Positions 21,601 through 33,123 of a DNA stretch of 64,000 bases are shown here, in pieces (within the stretch, counting starts at the first letter, position 1; each line of letters opens with the position of its first letter). The translations under genes and the position numbers were made by a program. The DNA lies in NCBI RefSeq assembly GCF_963169125.1, contig NC_084795.1, positions 260,705,042 through 260,769,041 on the forward strand, given 5' to 3'. Origin of the DNA: Humulus lupulus. Lineage: Eukaryota > Streptophyta > Magnoliopsida > Rosales > Cannabaceae. The notes beneath the pieces were generated by a model. That model did not search any database. It saw only the letters and a program-made list of their open reading frames with translations, and had not been told where the DNA came from.

Positions 21601-22372
21601 TGGCTAATTCATAACTGTGACTTCTTCCAACTCCTGGCTCGGCCCTGGGTTCCTCTGCGACCCGTGGGTCCAATTCGTGTGGGTTTGCGCTTCCATGTAC
21701 TACCATCACCATAGGCATTGACAATTTTATGGCTGTGTGGAGGGACGTGTTATAACATTTCCTCGCTTCCTTCTGCTCCCCTTTCACGCTCGCTATCCCC
21801 CCATGAGTCGGGAATTTTATGGCCAAGTGCTATACTGAGGTTATTGCCTTCAATTCTCTTATGGAGGGTATCCCTAATACTGCATTGAAGGCCGAGGAGC
21901 AGTCTACCACGACAAAGTTTTTCATTATGGTGGTTTGTCTGGGATGCTCTCCCATGGTGAGGGCTAACTCAATTGCGCCTATGGGTTGTATCGAATCTCC
22001 TGTAAATCCATACATGGGGGTATTGTAGGGCTTTAGGTGCCTGATGTTCAGTCCCATATTCTCTAAAGCTGGGCAATATAGGATGTCTACGAAGCACCCA
22101 TTGTCCACCAGGACCCGATGCACCCTCATGTTAGCAAGTTGTACAGTCAACACCAAGGGATCATTGTGAGGAAAATGCACACCTCGTACGTTTTCTTCGG
22201 TGAAGGTTACTGAGTCGTTCTCCCCCTTAAAACTCTTTGGGGGGCGTTGCTCCAAACTTAAGACACATGAAGGTGGACTTCGCGCGACTTCCCTGGCGTA
22301 TTTATCTCGCCCCTTCCTAGATTCGCCTCCAAACCCTGGCCCTCTGAAGATGGTCCTAACCTCTCCTTGCAC
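21527..22372 (-). pseudogene. Protease region of element B, altered active site
   Basis: Retropepsin-like region with VLVDNGCFVDIL in place of the usual DTG motif. The Asp codon is at 22103-22105 and the next codon is AAT (Asn) at 22100-22102. The flanking family pattern is clear (FPHNDPLVLTVQLANMRVHR, FVVVDCSSAFNAVLG). A TAG at 21830-21832 and a frameshift near 21600 further disable it. Confidence 0.82.
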
Positions 22373-24233
22373 CTCTAGGGCTACATCTCATGCCCGTGGT
22401 GAGGGTATTCCTTCTTCCAGTCTTTGGTTTTCTCTGCAGACATATCTACCCAAGTGTCCCCCGTGTATAAGCTCTTTGATTTCTACCTTCAAATGGGTAC
22501 ATTCTGTGGTGGTATGGCCAATGTCTTTATGATACTGACAACACTTACGGGGGTCTCTTTTTGATCAATCTTTCTTTATTGGTGGGGGTCTCCTGAATGG
22601 GACCTGATTCTCATTCATGACGAAGATATGCTCCCTAGTGTGCATTAGGTTAGTGTAAAAGGTGTATGGGGTTTGTCTGTGTTCACCAACGCGTTGGGGC
22701 TTCCGAGGACGATCATCTCTCGACCCTTCGTAGACCCTCTTTTTCTTTGTGCTACTTAGGCCTTCACGGATTGAGGGTTTTGGGGGTGACCTGCCCTTTC
22801 CATCCTTAAGGCTCTCGTGACCATCCTCAACACGGATGTATTTATGTGCCCGTTCATAGAAATCATCTAAGTCAGTGACCTCCCTTTTTTGCATGTTATC
22901 CCACAACTTACTAACCAGGCGCACTCCGGCCGTAATGGCCATTTTTAACTCCTCTCGGGTCAAGCTTCCTACTTTGGCTGCCTCCATATTGAACCTGTGG
23001 ATATAGCTCTTTAGGCTCTCGTCTTCTCCTTTTTTACATTAGTGAGGCTGGTGCCTGGCATAATGTAATCACGCATGGCATGATGTTGTTGGAGAAATTC
23101 TTCAGAAAATTGTTGCCAAGACCTAATGGACCCTGGCCGGAGTCTTTTGAACCATTTATAAGCAGGACCCTTTAACGTGACAGCAAAGTAGTGCCATCTG
23201 GCTCTGCTATTAATTCCTCTCAACTTCATTAGGTCATTGAACACGTCCATATGGTACTTCGGATCTATATTTCCCTCATAAGGGGTCATGTGAGGCTCTT
23301 TGAAGTTGGGTGGGAGCCGAACAACTTGGATTTCCCTAATGAAGGATGATTCGTAATCAAACTCGCCGTCGAAAATGTACCCCCTAGACGTAGTGATTAT
23401 CTTGCTTCGTAGGCTCCTCATTTCGGTATCTAAGTCTTGTCTCCTCTTGTTCAAGGAGTCTCTCAAGTTGGATGAGTTGGCTTTTCCTTTCCTTTTGTCT
23501 TCTGGGGGACCACCGGAGGTGTATTCCTCTCGTTCATTATTTTCCTGTTGAGTTCTTCCCTTAAGTCTGGGGGTGTTTCCTTTGAAGTGACCTCAACTTT
23601 GTTATGAGAGTTAGCATTATTCCTCCGCTCTGGCCTCTTAGGCTACTTCGCTTGTCCAGGACATTCATGCTGCTTTGGCCGAGGGGTATTACTAGTGGAG
23701 AGTCGAGTCCTCCCATCATCCACATGCATTGTGGTTTCTCCTCTCTCTTGGCCTTTCTCCTTTCGCCTAGGAAGAGGCATGATCAATTTTCCCTGTAGCA
23801 GGCCATTCAACACCTCTTGCATATTCTCTAAGGTGGTTTGTAGCCTTTGGTTCTTCTGGTGTAACTCGCGTATCTCCTCTTCATAAAATCGAGACCTAGA
23901 GTCTGAGCTTAAGGAATGTACTCGGGGACTCTTGTCTGGCCTGCGTGTTGATGGACCTGGATCTTGCTGGTCGGAGTTCGGCACCTGCGGTGGCCTTGGG
24001 GGTGGAAACTCTCTGACACCTCCCGTAAGAGCAACCACTAGTCTTGGATGGTTCTCATCAGACTGGACAGCTGGGGACAAAGCCTCCCTTTCATCTTCAG
24101 GAGCCCTGGGTTCCTTTGGTGCATCCACATTTTTAGGTGGCGGAGGATTCTTCATGGAGGCTTTTAGTTGATCTCCGTCAAGGTGGACCTCAACCTCTCG
24201 TGGTTCTCTCAGATTCTTAGAACGTCTTGGCAT
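22373..24233 (-). pseudogene. gag of element B, broken
   Basis: ATG at 24233 starts a proline/acid-rich N-terminal arm with a short coiled coil (EEEIRELHQKNQRLQTTLENMQEVL). The first stop is at 23643. Gag core pieces follow at 23466-23011 (YKWFKRLRPGSIRSWQQFSEEFLQQ) and 22987-22565 (KLWDNMQKREVTDLDDFYERAHKYI) in shifted frames. A zinc-knuckle-like CCQYHKDIGHTTTEC is at about 22530-22480. At least two frameshifts and several stops are present. Confidence 0.85.
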
Positions 24234-24279
24234 CTTTCTCTGCCGGAATCAATAGAAGAACAATGGCTTGACACTTATC

Positions 24280-24299
24280 CTTCCCACAGATGGTGCCAA
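24280..24299 (-). other. Primer-binding site of element B
   Basis: On the minus strand TTTGGCACCATCTGTGGGAA follows the LTR end (...CCGTCAACA) after a short spacer. It starts with TGG as expected for a tRNA primer site and differs from the site used by elements A and E. tRNA not assigned. Confidence 0.7.
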
Positions 24300-24536
24300 A
24301 CTGTTGACGGTGGGAACTCGTCAACTAAGTTAGATCAAGAACTTTATGAGTTGTAAAAGAAAAGAACTTAAACTAACTAAACTTCAAGCAGACTTCCTTA
24401 TCATTTATAGAACACAAAATGTAAATGCTAGAATTCTAAAGTGAATATAGAGAGAATGTAAAATGTCTGTTTTCATTAGCAATAACTCGTTACCAATTCT
24501 CCAAAAATCGACCCCCTTCTCAGGTGAAGGAAGGCC

Positions 24537-24546
24537 ATATTTATAG
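24537..24546 (-). promoter_or_regulatory. TATA box of element B LTR
   Basis: CTATAAATAT read on the minus strand, about 240 bp before the inner LTR end. Good match to plant LTR promoters; start site inferred. Confidence 0.6.
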
Positions 24547-25019
24547 TAGAGCACTATTAGCTCAATGTACATGGTGGTCCCTGGGGACACGACCCTGCAT
24601 ATGCAGTCTACAGATGGTAGTGTTGCCAGAATTGTGGTGGTCGGCTCCAGTACACGTGAAGGGTCTGCAGGAGCACCTTAATTCTAGTACCTGGTTGTAC
24701 CTCCACTATACATTTAGTACCAATGTCATAAGCTGGCTGGGAGGGACCATGTTAGGTACCTTGCACGTACGACCACCACTTGTCTAGCGTGGAGTTAGGG
24801 TCTGTCATCTTGGGTTTTTAGGATCGTACCCCCATCGTATTTCGTACCTGTAGTGGACAAGGTTCACTACTTGTTTGCACATTCCTCACATGCACATGCT
24901 CTTCTGGTCATGCGTGGGCTTTGATCCTCACAATGCATCCTATTCTTCTACCTTTTAAACATTGAAGTCTTTTTGGGTCACCATGGAAGTTACGACCCCA
25001 TGGAGCATGGAAGGTAGGA

Positions 25020-25640
25020 GCCTCGCGAGATGCGAGGGGATGCGAGCGAGGCCTGTGGCGCGAGGCAGAAGCCATGGCACGAGACGTAAGGGCATGTGGG
25101 CGAGATAGAGGCTATGCCACAGGATGGTGTCCGCGAGGCCCTTGGCGCAAGATGCAAGGGCATGTGGGCAAGGCGGAGGCTATGCAACGAGGCGGTGTCT
25201 ACGAGGCCCTTGGCGCGAGATGCAAAGGGGTGTGGACGAGGCCCTTGGCGCGAGGCGGAGGCCATGCCGTGAGATGGTGTCCGCGAGGCCCTTGGCGCGA
25301 GACCCAAGGGCGTGCGGGCGAGACAGAGGCTATGCCACGAGATGATGTCCGCGAGGCCCTTGTCACGAGATGCAAGGGTGTTTGGGCGAGGCCCTTGGCA
25401 CGAGGCAGAGGCCATGCCGTGAGATGATGTCCGCGAGGCTCTTGGTGTGAGATGCAAGGGCGTGCGGGTGAGGCCCTTGGTGCGAGGTGGAGTCCATGCC
25501 GCGAGACGGTGTTCGCGAGGCCCTTAGCACGAGATACAAGGGCGTGTGGGCGAGACCTTTGGCACAAGGTGGAGGCCATGCCATGAGACGGTGTCCGCAA
25601 GGCCCTTTGGCCCAAGACGCAAGGGCGTGGGGCCATGCTA
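25020..25640. repeat. GC-rich minisatellite, about 66- and 82-bp units
   Basis: Seven to eight imperfect units built from CCGCGAGGCCCTTGGCGCGAG, ATGCAAGGGCGTGTGGGCGAG and GCGGAGGCCATGCCGCGAGATG. Two unit lengths alternate because the longer unit carries a second GCCCTTGGCGCGAG. Open frames on both strands here are by-products of the repeat. Base composition contrasts sharply with the AT-rich flanks. Confidence 0.88.
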
Positions 25641-25704
25641 TTTCCATCCCAAGCCTAGGGTCACGAGGTGGGGGCCTCGTTCAAGTGGAATTTTGGTATT
25701 CACA

Positions 25705-26170
25705 GTCAAATAATCATAGATTTGTATTGGACGAGAGTACATGTATGATTTGTGCAGTTTAGTGATTACATGTTTAATGCATGCAATATGTTAGTTTACC
25801 ACAGAGATGTAGGAGATTGCTTATTGTAGAGAATTATAAGTCCTAGTAAGAATATAATTTACAATTGTAATTCGCTATCAATGTAGAGATAGATTTCACA
25901 ATAGAGAGGCATAGGTGGATAGTTGATGAAGTTAATAACCCTAGTTCTTATTCCATTGAATTAATATTTAGTATTGAATTCTCTATTGTTCTATTTTATT
26001 GTTTTACTCCTTTAATTTTACAAACTTGGAATTCAGTATTTGTCAATCAATTAGAATTAAAGATTAATTTTTGGTAATTAATAACTGTCTTCGTGGGAAC
26101 GATACTCGATTTATCACTTTATTACTTGTTACGATTGCGTATACTTGCGTAATTCAAAATTCTCACAACA
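25705..26170 (+). repeat. 3' part of an Athila-like LTR
   Basis: Ends ...TCTCACAACA at 26170. The pattern before it (GGGAACGATACTCGA, TTTATTACTTG, GCGTATACTTGCG) parallels the LTR end of Athila G (GAGGACGATACTTGG, TTTTATTACGAATTTGCG, GTGCACTTGCATAG). No primer-binding site follows, so it is a solo or truncated LTR. The left limit is uncertain. Confidence 0.65.
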
Positions 26171-26833
26171 ATAGCCCGGGATGTCAGGATCACCTCTGTA
26201 CTTGGAGTGACGACTTACGCTTAGGTAGTGGAGAAGGCCCTTACTGCTGAGGGCATAGAGAACAAGATCTAGCATGAGAGCACCGCCAGGCGAGATACAA
26301 GAGGGTGGTACCTCCCTTTTCAGGATCTGGTAGGGGCGGAGGCCCTCGTGACCAAAAGAGGAAGACCCTATACACTTTTTCCACTCCTGGTTCAGATAGG
26401 AAAGTTCAGGGTGCTCAAGGTGGTCTCCAGGGCGGCAATGAGGCCTGGAGAAGTTATCCAGTATGCGCCAGGTGCAGAAGAGGCCATCTGGGAGAATTTT
26501 GTGCTAATGCATGCTTCCTTTGCGGGGTAATGGGAAATTTTCAGAGAGATTTCCCACAACTGAAGAAAGAGGAACATAAGAAATGCAATAGTTTGACTCT
26601 AGCCCGAGTGTTCACATTGACCCAATCAGAGGCATAGGTTAGTCTCTCAGTAATGACAAGCCAGAGTTCTAGTGTTGGCTCTACTTACACTGTATTGATT
26701 GATTCTGGTGCTACACATTTGTTTGTTTTTAGTAGAGTGTTTGATAGATTGTGTAGGCCTTGTGATTTTTCTGCTATGGGGTTTGAGACCTTATTGCCTA
26801 CTGGGGAGTTAGTAGTTTCTAAGAGATGGATTA
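26171..26833 (+). pseudogene. Chromovirus-like gag/protease fragment
   Basis: Degenerate frame with a gag tail (VITSVLGVTTYA, VEKALTAEGIENK) bearing stops, an open piece 26305-26637 with a CCHC-like knuckle (CFLCGVMGNFQRDFP), and 26653-26838 with the protease motif VLIDSGATHLFV. This order is typical of Del/Tekay chromoviruses. RT and integrase are absent: the fragment is cut at 26834 by an LTR fragment. Confidence 0.75.
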
Positions 26834-27433
26834 TGTAATGCCATACTAATCCAAGACTGTTATACTGTGTGTTTAAAAATAGTACTTAACTCGTTAAGTG
26901 ATTCATTTGGACATAAACGTATAATTAAAGTTAATGAAAGGATTAGGTATTAAATTTTTTGGCCAAGAGAATAATTATTGTTCATTAAAAGTTTCACCAT
27001 GTACATGGATCACAGAAAAGATTGTATAAGCGGATACAACTTTAAACAAGGTACAAAATGGATGACCAAAGTGGAAAAATAAACCAAAACCCTAGATCCA
27101 CAAAAAAGTCTCGACCGTGACGGTCGAGCAAGCCACATATGTACACATTGCTCCGAAGCTCTCCAACTTATGGCTGATACAACTTTCCATTGCCCTTACC
27201 TGCACCACGAAGCACCTATGAGTCAAGGCTCAGCAAAAAAACCAAAACAAGAAAACAAATATCCAAATAGACATTAACATGTACAACATAATTTATTATC
27301 ATCACATATTCATAAATTTTCCAATCAGTATACGACTCATGCCGAGTAGATGCGCATTGCACCCTTACAATGGCTCCGCCACTATGGCGCATATTGAACC
27401 CCTGTAATGGCCCGACTACTATGGCCTACATTA
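26834..27433 (-). repeat. LTR fragment of the S family, reverse orientation
   Basis: Starts TGTAATGCCATACTAATCC, matching the inverted end of solo LTR S (TGTAACACCCTACTAGCC when read on the minus strand) and the LTR piece at 40573. Shared landmarks include ACTGTGTGTTTAAAAATAGT, CTCCAACTTATGG and GAGTCAAGGCTCAGC. The right limit is approximate; the fragment lacks the other LTR end. Confidence 0.65.
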
Positions 27434-28185
27434 TTTCGAAATTATGTGGTTAACAATGATTTAGTTTGTTTTTTAAGAAAAAAAACTATCATAATTGCTT
27501 TTATTGGTATTTGTCTATTTTACATTGGCAATAGATATGATTGTTAAAGTAATTAATCATAATCAACTTAATCAATAAAAAAATAATGTATGATTTTAGA
27601 GAATTGAAATGGATTCATTTCATGGTTTGAAAAATTAAATATATACATTGGATTTTTTTTTTGTTAGAGGAGTCTAACAACAATCTTGATTATGAAAATT
27701 AAATTTTTTATTATGTAAACAATATTCATATTTTCCCACACATCAATTACAGTTGATCATATTTGCCCGAATCTGAAAATTGCCCTAGAACTAAAACAGA
27801 ATATATATTTTTTTGTCCAAAAAAATCCAAGATGTATATATATTTTATTGTATTGAGTTTTAGAAGCAATAAAAAAAATTAATGACATTAACATTGGAAT
27901 GAAACAATACATTAAACACAAATAAAATGAAGAGTCAAGAGAAAGCTTAAAAAATCGGGCTATTATTATAAATTTTAAAATTATGGAGGGAAATTAATTT
28001 TTAATTTCTTCTTCAAATTTTTTTCTTTACACTAATTTCGAAAAATATTATGTTTTATAATTAAATAAAGAATAATTTTTATTAAAAATGATGGGGTTAT
28101 AGAATTGGAAATTCAAATATTATCCCATTTTGAAAATTTTAATTAAAAGTACGATAAATATATTTAACTACTAATAAATGAAGAA
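27434..28185. other. AT-rich spacer with one copy of a dispersed repeat
   Basis: The stretch from TTTCGAAATTATGTGG to GGTTTGAAAAATTAAATATATACATTG (about 27434-27650) is a diverged copy of 33713-33915. No coding potential. The remainder is A/T-rich with no feature I can name. Confidence 0.55.
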
Positions 28186-28341
28186 TATGTATCAGTTTTT
28201 TCTTGAGCAAATGTTTTGTTTTAATTCAATCGATAATAATAAAAAAAATTAATGGCCAAATATGTGTGTGTCTAGTTCCACTTTATAGTGACTTTAGTAA
28301 GTTATGTATCAGTTTTTTCTTGAGCAAATGTTTTGTTTTAA
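28186..28341. repeat. 39-bp direct repeat at the broken end of Copia element C
   Basis: TATGTATCAGTTTTTTCTTG... occurs at 28186-28224 and again, identical over 39 bp, at 28303-28341. The second copy abuts the point where the Copia pol reading breaks off (IYGLKQ, about 28336). Looks like templated filler left by double-strand-break repair. Confidence 0.85.
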
Positions 28342-31191
28342 ACCATAGATGGACTTCTTAAGCTTGCACACCAAATGCTCACCATTACTAGAGGAGAATC
28401 CTTCTGGTTGTTTCATGTATACCTCCTCCTCTAGGTCACCATTTAGGAAGGCAGTTTTCACATCCATCTGCTGTAACTCTAAATCGAAATGAGCAACTAA
28501 TGCCAGGATAACTCTGAGGGAATCTTTCTTAGATACTGGAGAAAAGGTCTCCGTGTAGTCAATTCCTTCTTTTTGAGTGAATCCCTTAGCAACGAGTCTC
28601 GCTTTGTGTCTCTCAATGTTGCCTAATGAGTCTTTCTTTGTTTTGAAGACCCATTTACACCCAATAGCCCTCGCCCCATTAGGCAACTCAACAAGATCCC
28701 AGACTCCGTTGCTTTTCATAGAATTCATTTCTTCATTCATGGCATTGTACCACAGTTCCGATTCTTTGCTATTCATAGCTTGTGAAAACGTTTCTGGATC
28801 ATTTTCGGCTCCAATATTGTAGTCAGATTCTTGCAAATACACAATGTAGTCACTAGGTATCGCCGATTTTATTGTCCTAGTGGATCTTCTTAAGGCTACA
28901 CCAGCAGGCTCTTGAGGAGCGGGTGGTTCAGCTTGTTGTTCAACAATTATAGGCAACTCTTGAACAACTTGATCCATTTGAACTTCATCATTGACTTGTG
29001 GATCTTCAACAATTGGCTGTGGTGGTTCAACATCCATTTGGACTGCAGGGGTGTTATCGACCACAATCAATCTTGCTCTTGAGGTGGAGGGTTCTAAAGG
29101 ATCTTTCTCAGAACCTAAGTCCTTGGATTGATCACTCCCACTAATCAAGGCATTTTCAAGAAATTTTGCATTCCTTGATTCCACAATCCTAGTGCTATGA
29201 GATGGACAATAAAACTTGTAACCTTTAGACCTTTCAGTGTAACCAATAAAGTATCCACTTATGGTCCTTGGGTCCAGTTTCTTTTCTTGTGGATTGTATA
29301 CCCTAACTTCAGATGGGCATCCCCAAATGCGTACATGTTGCAAACTCGGTTTCTAACCTTTCCATAATTCAAAAGGAGTTTTGGAGACTGCCTTGGTTGG
29401 AACTCGATTTAATATGTACACGGATGTCTTTAGAGCTTTAGTCCACAAGGATTTAGGAAGTTTAGGGTTGCTGCTAAGCATACTTCGCACCATGTCCATC
29501 AATGTTCGGTTTCTCCTTTCTGCAACACCATTTTGCTCGGGTGTACCGGGCATGGTATATTGGGCAACAATCCCATTTTCTTGAAGAAACTTTGCAAAAG
29601 GACCAGGTGCTTGTCCATCTTCAGTGTATCTACCATAATATTCTCCACCTCTATCTGATCTCACTATCTTAATTTGCTTGTTGCATTGTTTCTCTACTTC
29701 AGCTTTAAATATCTTAAAGACATCTAACGCTTCGCTTTTGTTATGAAGTAAGTAGATATACATGTATCGTGAGTAATCATCTATGAAAGAGATGAAGTAT
29801 TTCTGACCATATGAGTCCATGTCTGGACTACATATATCAGTATGTATGATTTCTAATAGGTCGGAACTCCTATGGACACCACTTTTCTTAGACTTGGAGG
29901 TATGCTTTCCCTTAATGCAATCCACACAAGTATCAAAATCAGTAAAATCTAAGGTATTGAGTACCCCATCATTTACTAACCTTCTAATTCTATCAATAGA
30001 GATATGTCCCAATCTCCGGTGCCATAATGTAGAGGAATTCTCATTCATAACACATCTTTTATTGCCAGCGTGAACGTGCACAGTATTATAAGCGGCATTG
30101 TTTTGTAAATTAAGGCAGTAAAGACCATCAGACAAAATACCATTTCCAACACATTCAGATTTATTATATAAATTAAAATATTTGTCTGAAAATGTAAAGG
30201 AAAAACCAAAAGGTACAAGTCTTGAAACAGAAATCAAGTTTCTAGAGAAACTTGGTACATAAAATGTCTTTTCTAACTTTAAAACAAAACCGCTACTTAA
30301 AACTAAATGGCACGTTCCTATAGCCTCCACATGTGAGCCCATCTTGTTTCCGGATAAGATGCTTTGCTCACTTCCCACTGGCTTCCTTAGGTTTTGTAAA
30401 CCCTGCAAGGAATTTGAAATGTGAATTGTCGATCCAGAATCAATCCACCATGTGTTAATATTAACATTAGCCATATTAGATTCATAACATACGAATGAAA
30501 TTGGATTACCTTTGTCGTCCATCCATTTCTTGAACTTGGCGCATTCCTTTTTCGCATGTCCCTTCTTTTTGCAGAAGAAACATTTGATGGAATCCTTCTT
30601 TATATCGCCTTGGGGAGGCACTTTATTTTCCCCCTTGTCCTTCTTGGATGGTTTGCGTTTCTTGCCTTGGGTGGCCATGTGAGCACTTTCACCTTGTTCC
30701 TGCAGGAGCCTTGCTTCTTCTTGAGCACACATGGTTATCAGTTCATTGATACTCCATTTGTCCTTATGTGTGTTGTAGGAAATTTTGAAAGGCCCATATT
30801 GAGGTGGAAGATGGTTAAGGATGTAGTGGACCAAGAAGGTTTCAGGAATGACTACATCGAGTTTCTTCAGTTGAGCAGAAATGTCCCTCATCTTTGAAAT
30901 ATGTTCTCTAACTCCTTTGACACCAGTGAGTTTTGTGGATGAGAACTGGTGGATGAGGTTGTTGTAAAGTGGTTTGTCCGAAGTGTCGAACTGCTCATCG
31001 ATCAGTTTGATCAAGTCTTTGACTTTCTCAGGTTGCTCCACCGATCCACGCATTCCCAGAGGGATCTTGGACATGATGAACATGATGCTGAGGCGATTGG
31101 ACCGCTCCCATTTCTCATATAGTGCGATCTGAGCAGCAGTGCTAGTCGCAGTGATTTCAGCAGGTTCGTCCTTCCTTATTGCGTAGTCCAT
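28336..31191 (-). pseudogene. Copia gag-pol polyprotein of element C, one stop and 3' truncation
   Basis: One long frame: gag (MDYAIRKDEP, RLSIMFIMSKIPLGM) with zinc knuckle CFFCKKKGHAKKEC, protease motif WWIDSGSTIHIS, pre-integrase domain LWHRRLGHISI ... CVDCIKGKH, and integrase core with Asp (IHTDICSP), Asp (RSDRGGEY) and Glu (NGVAERRNR). A single TAG at 29353-29355 follows, then RT continues in frame (AIGCKWVFKTKKDSLG, KARLVAKGFTQ, MDVKTAFLNGDLEEEVYMKQPEGF). It stops at IYGLKQ before the YVDD active site. The frame is open upstream of 31191 to about 31310 (GASSSSSSFAEILTEIPELRGDNFKIWKE) without an ATG, so the true start has been lost or lies across a splice. Confidence 0.9.
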
Positions 31192-31310
31192 GTCGGCGCA
31201 GCCTAAATGAAGAAGAACTCGTTCCTTCCAGATTTTGAAATTATCACCCCTAAGCTCAGGAATTTCGGTAAGGATTTCAGCGAAACTAGAGGATGATGAA
31301 GAAGCTCCAT

Positions 31311-33112
31311 GAATAGGATTACAAACTTAGATTTAGAAGATTGAGGCTTAATGAAGTCATGTTTTACCAATGTATAACATGCTGAAGATTGAAATTTTAT
31401 TAAACAAAAATTGCCTGTGGGCTAAATTTTTAATTTAATAAAATTGGATGTAAGGGATGATAGATTATTCAAACGAATTATTTGGGATAAAGTAAGGTTT
31501 GATACTTCTATCTTTATTAAACTTTATGATAAAACTATTAAATTAATTATCATAACTCTTGTGGGTAAATTAAGAAAATTAATTTAATATATTATCCTAA
31601 TTGATTATATAAATATAATAAAATCCCTGTGGGGTAAAATTGTTATATTTATATAATCAATCACAATTTTGTCCATTATGTGATCCTTTCAAATTAATAT
31701 ATAATTTTATATAATTAAAGATGCTGTGGCTACTCCCTAATTATGTAAAATTATATGGTTCACTAGACATTATGTTTTAGGCTCTAGAAAGACCTAAGAA
31801 CAATTTCGTTATAACATAATAGGCAATCACAGAGAGTAGTGCTCCTAGTGTGGTCGTCCGTAGATCATTAAAAACCGTTCTAGATTTGAGCATTTGTCTC
31901 AGTTTCATGCGTTCTTATGTCAACCACAAAATTGTTTATGAATTATTCATAATTTTATTCACCCTAAATGTTTTATGAATATTTTATGAATAAATTATGA
32001 AGATTAATGTGCTAAATATTATTCAACCTATCTTAATGTTTTGAATATAATCTAAATATATCTAGCACAATAATGGAATATATACATAATGTATTTAAAA
32101 TTATAAAGGCATACATATAAAATTAAAGATAATTATACTAAAAATAAATTTTGCATGAATAAGAACAAAATAATCATACAAATTAGTATAATTAATTATA
32201 TGTACGAAAATACAATAATTCCATATATATACTTAATGGCAGAAAAAATCATGCTAAATAAGACAATAAAATCATTTATTGATTTGGTGAATTAATAAAA
32301 CAATTGCACAAACTTAATTGTAAAAATTAATTACATTATGAAAATAGCACAATTATTTAATATTGCATAAATAAAAGATATATATACCATACATTAAAAT
32401 CAAGGAATTGGACATTTTAATTAATTTCCAAATATATAATTTACCAAAATTATATGTTTTAATTAAATTGGCAAAATAAAATTTATTGTCCAAATTGGTT
32501 TGAAATACATGTCTAAAGAGATTCATGACGTTAGATTGATTAAACAACAACAAAAAATCGAACTTTAATATCAAAATTGTTTTTGGTCATAACCGGGTAC
32601 ATGAAGGTTGCAAAACTGATTTTGGATTCTCAAAACTTGATTTGGAAACATAGATCATTAGAAAAAATAATCTGAAGGATTTCTAATGGTACTTATGTGG
32701 AAAATTAGTTTTGAAACAAAAAATCAAAAAATATGAGACATTAAAACTCTATCAAAATAAAAAAAAAATTATGAATATGGTTCTCAAATAATATATAAAA
32801 CTATATACACGAATATATAATATATGTGTATAGATGAAGACATATGCACATCTATAAATCATAAAAAAAAAAAATGTGTATAATTTGTTTATATTGCCAA
32901 AATATGTTAGATATAACATATATGTAAACACAAAAACAATAAAAAAAACAATAAAATTACCAAAAGAAATTTTGTTAAATGTAGGCCAACAAAAAAAACG
33001 TAGATATATGTATATATATTTATATGAATATGAATATGAATATGAAGGCATATATAAATCAAATAAATATATATGCAGATAAAATTAGCAAGGCAGAGAT
33101 GTAGACTGGCGA
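31311..33112 (-). other. Long AT-rich leader of Copia element C
   Basis: Non-coding between PBS and gag. Contains three spaced motifs of the type TGTGGG-TAAATT (about 31416, 31560 and 31628, plus strand) and, at 32750-33060, simple A/T runs with TATATG and GAATAT repeats. Reading frames here are low-complexity artefacts. I see no independent gene. Confidence 0.6.
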
Positions 33113-33121
33113 CTGATACCA
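33113..33121 (-). other. Primer-binding site of Copia element C
   Basis: TGGTATCAG on the minus strand, two bases from the LTR end. It matches the start of the initiator-methionine tRNA site (TGGTATCAGAGC) used by most plant Copia elements, although the last bases (TCGCC) deviate. Confidence 0.75.
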
Positions 33122-33123
33122 AA

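Larger units (their letters stand above)
1643..25704 (-). mobile_element. Tat-type Ty3/Gypsy element B with nested insertions
   Basis: A minus-strand element: PBS at about 24280-24300, gag from 24233, then protease, RT, RNase H and integrase down to 18522, then an accessory gene on the plus strand (17488 back to 2390). The plant-type second RNase H and the opposite-strand accessory gene place it in the Tat lineage. Its accessory gene is interrupted by solo LTR S. The outer limits rest only on the LTR terminus at 1643 and a shared GTCAA. The flanks outside these points do not look alike (K LTR left, Athila-like LTR right), so the ends are tentative while the interior is secure. Confidence 0.6.
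24302..25704 (-). repeat. 5' LTR of element B, outer end tentative
   Basis: The inner end is firm: plus-strand TGTTGACGGTGGGAACTCG at 24302 next to the PBS. A minus-strand CTATAAATATGG (24537-24546) is the likely TATA box. The outer end is set at 25704 because it is the only CA followed by GTCAA, the five bases preceding the LTR terminus at 1643. On this reading the LTR is 1.4 kb and its U3 contains the GC-rich array. The array could instead belong to the Athila-like LTR to the right. Confidence 0.5.

Noticed and set aside
24990..25762. Several open frames on both strands rich in Ala, Arg, Pro and His
   Set aside because: All follow the GC-rich minisatellite period on both strands; compositional artefacts.
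32752..33122. Tyr/Ile-rich small frames
   Set aside because: Low-complexity ATATGAATA repeats in the Copia leader translate to such peptides on both strands.
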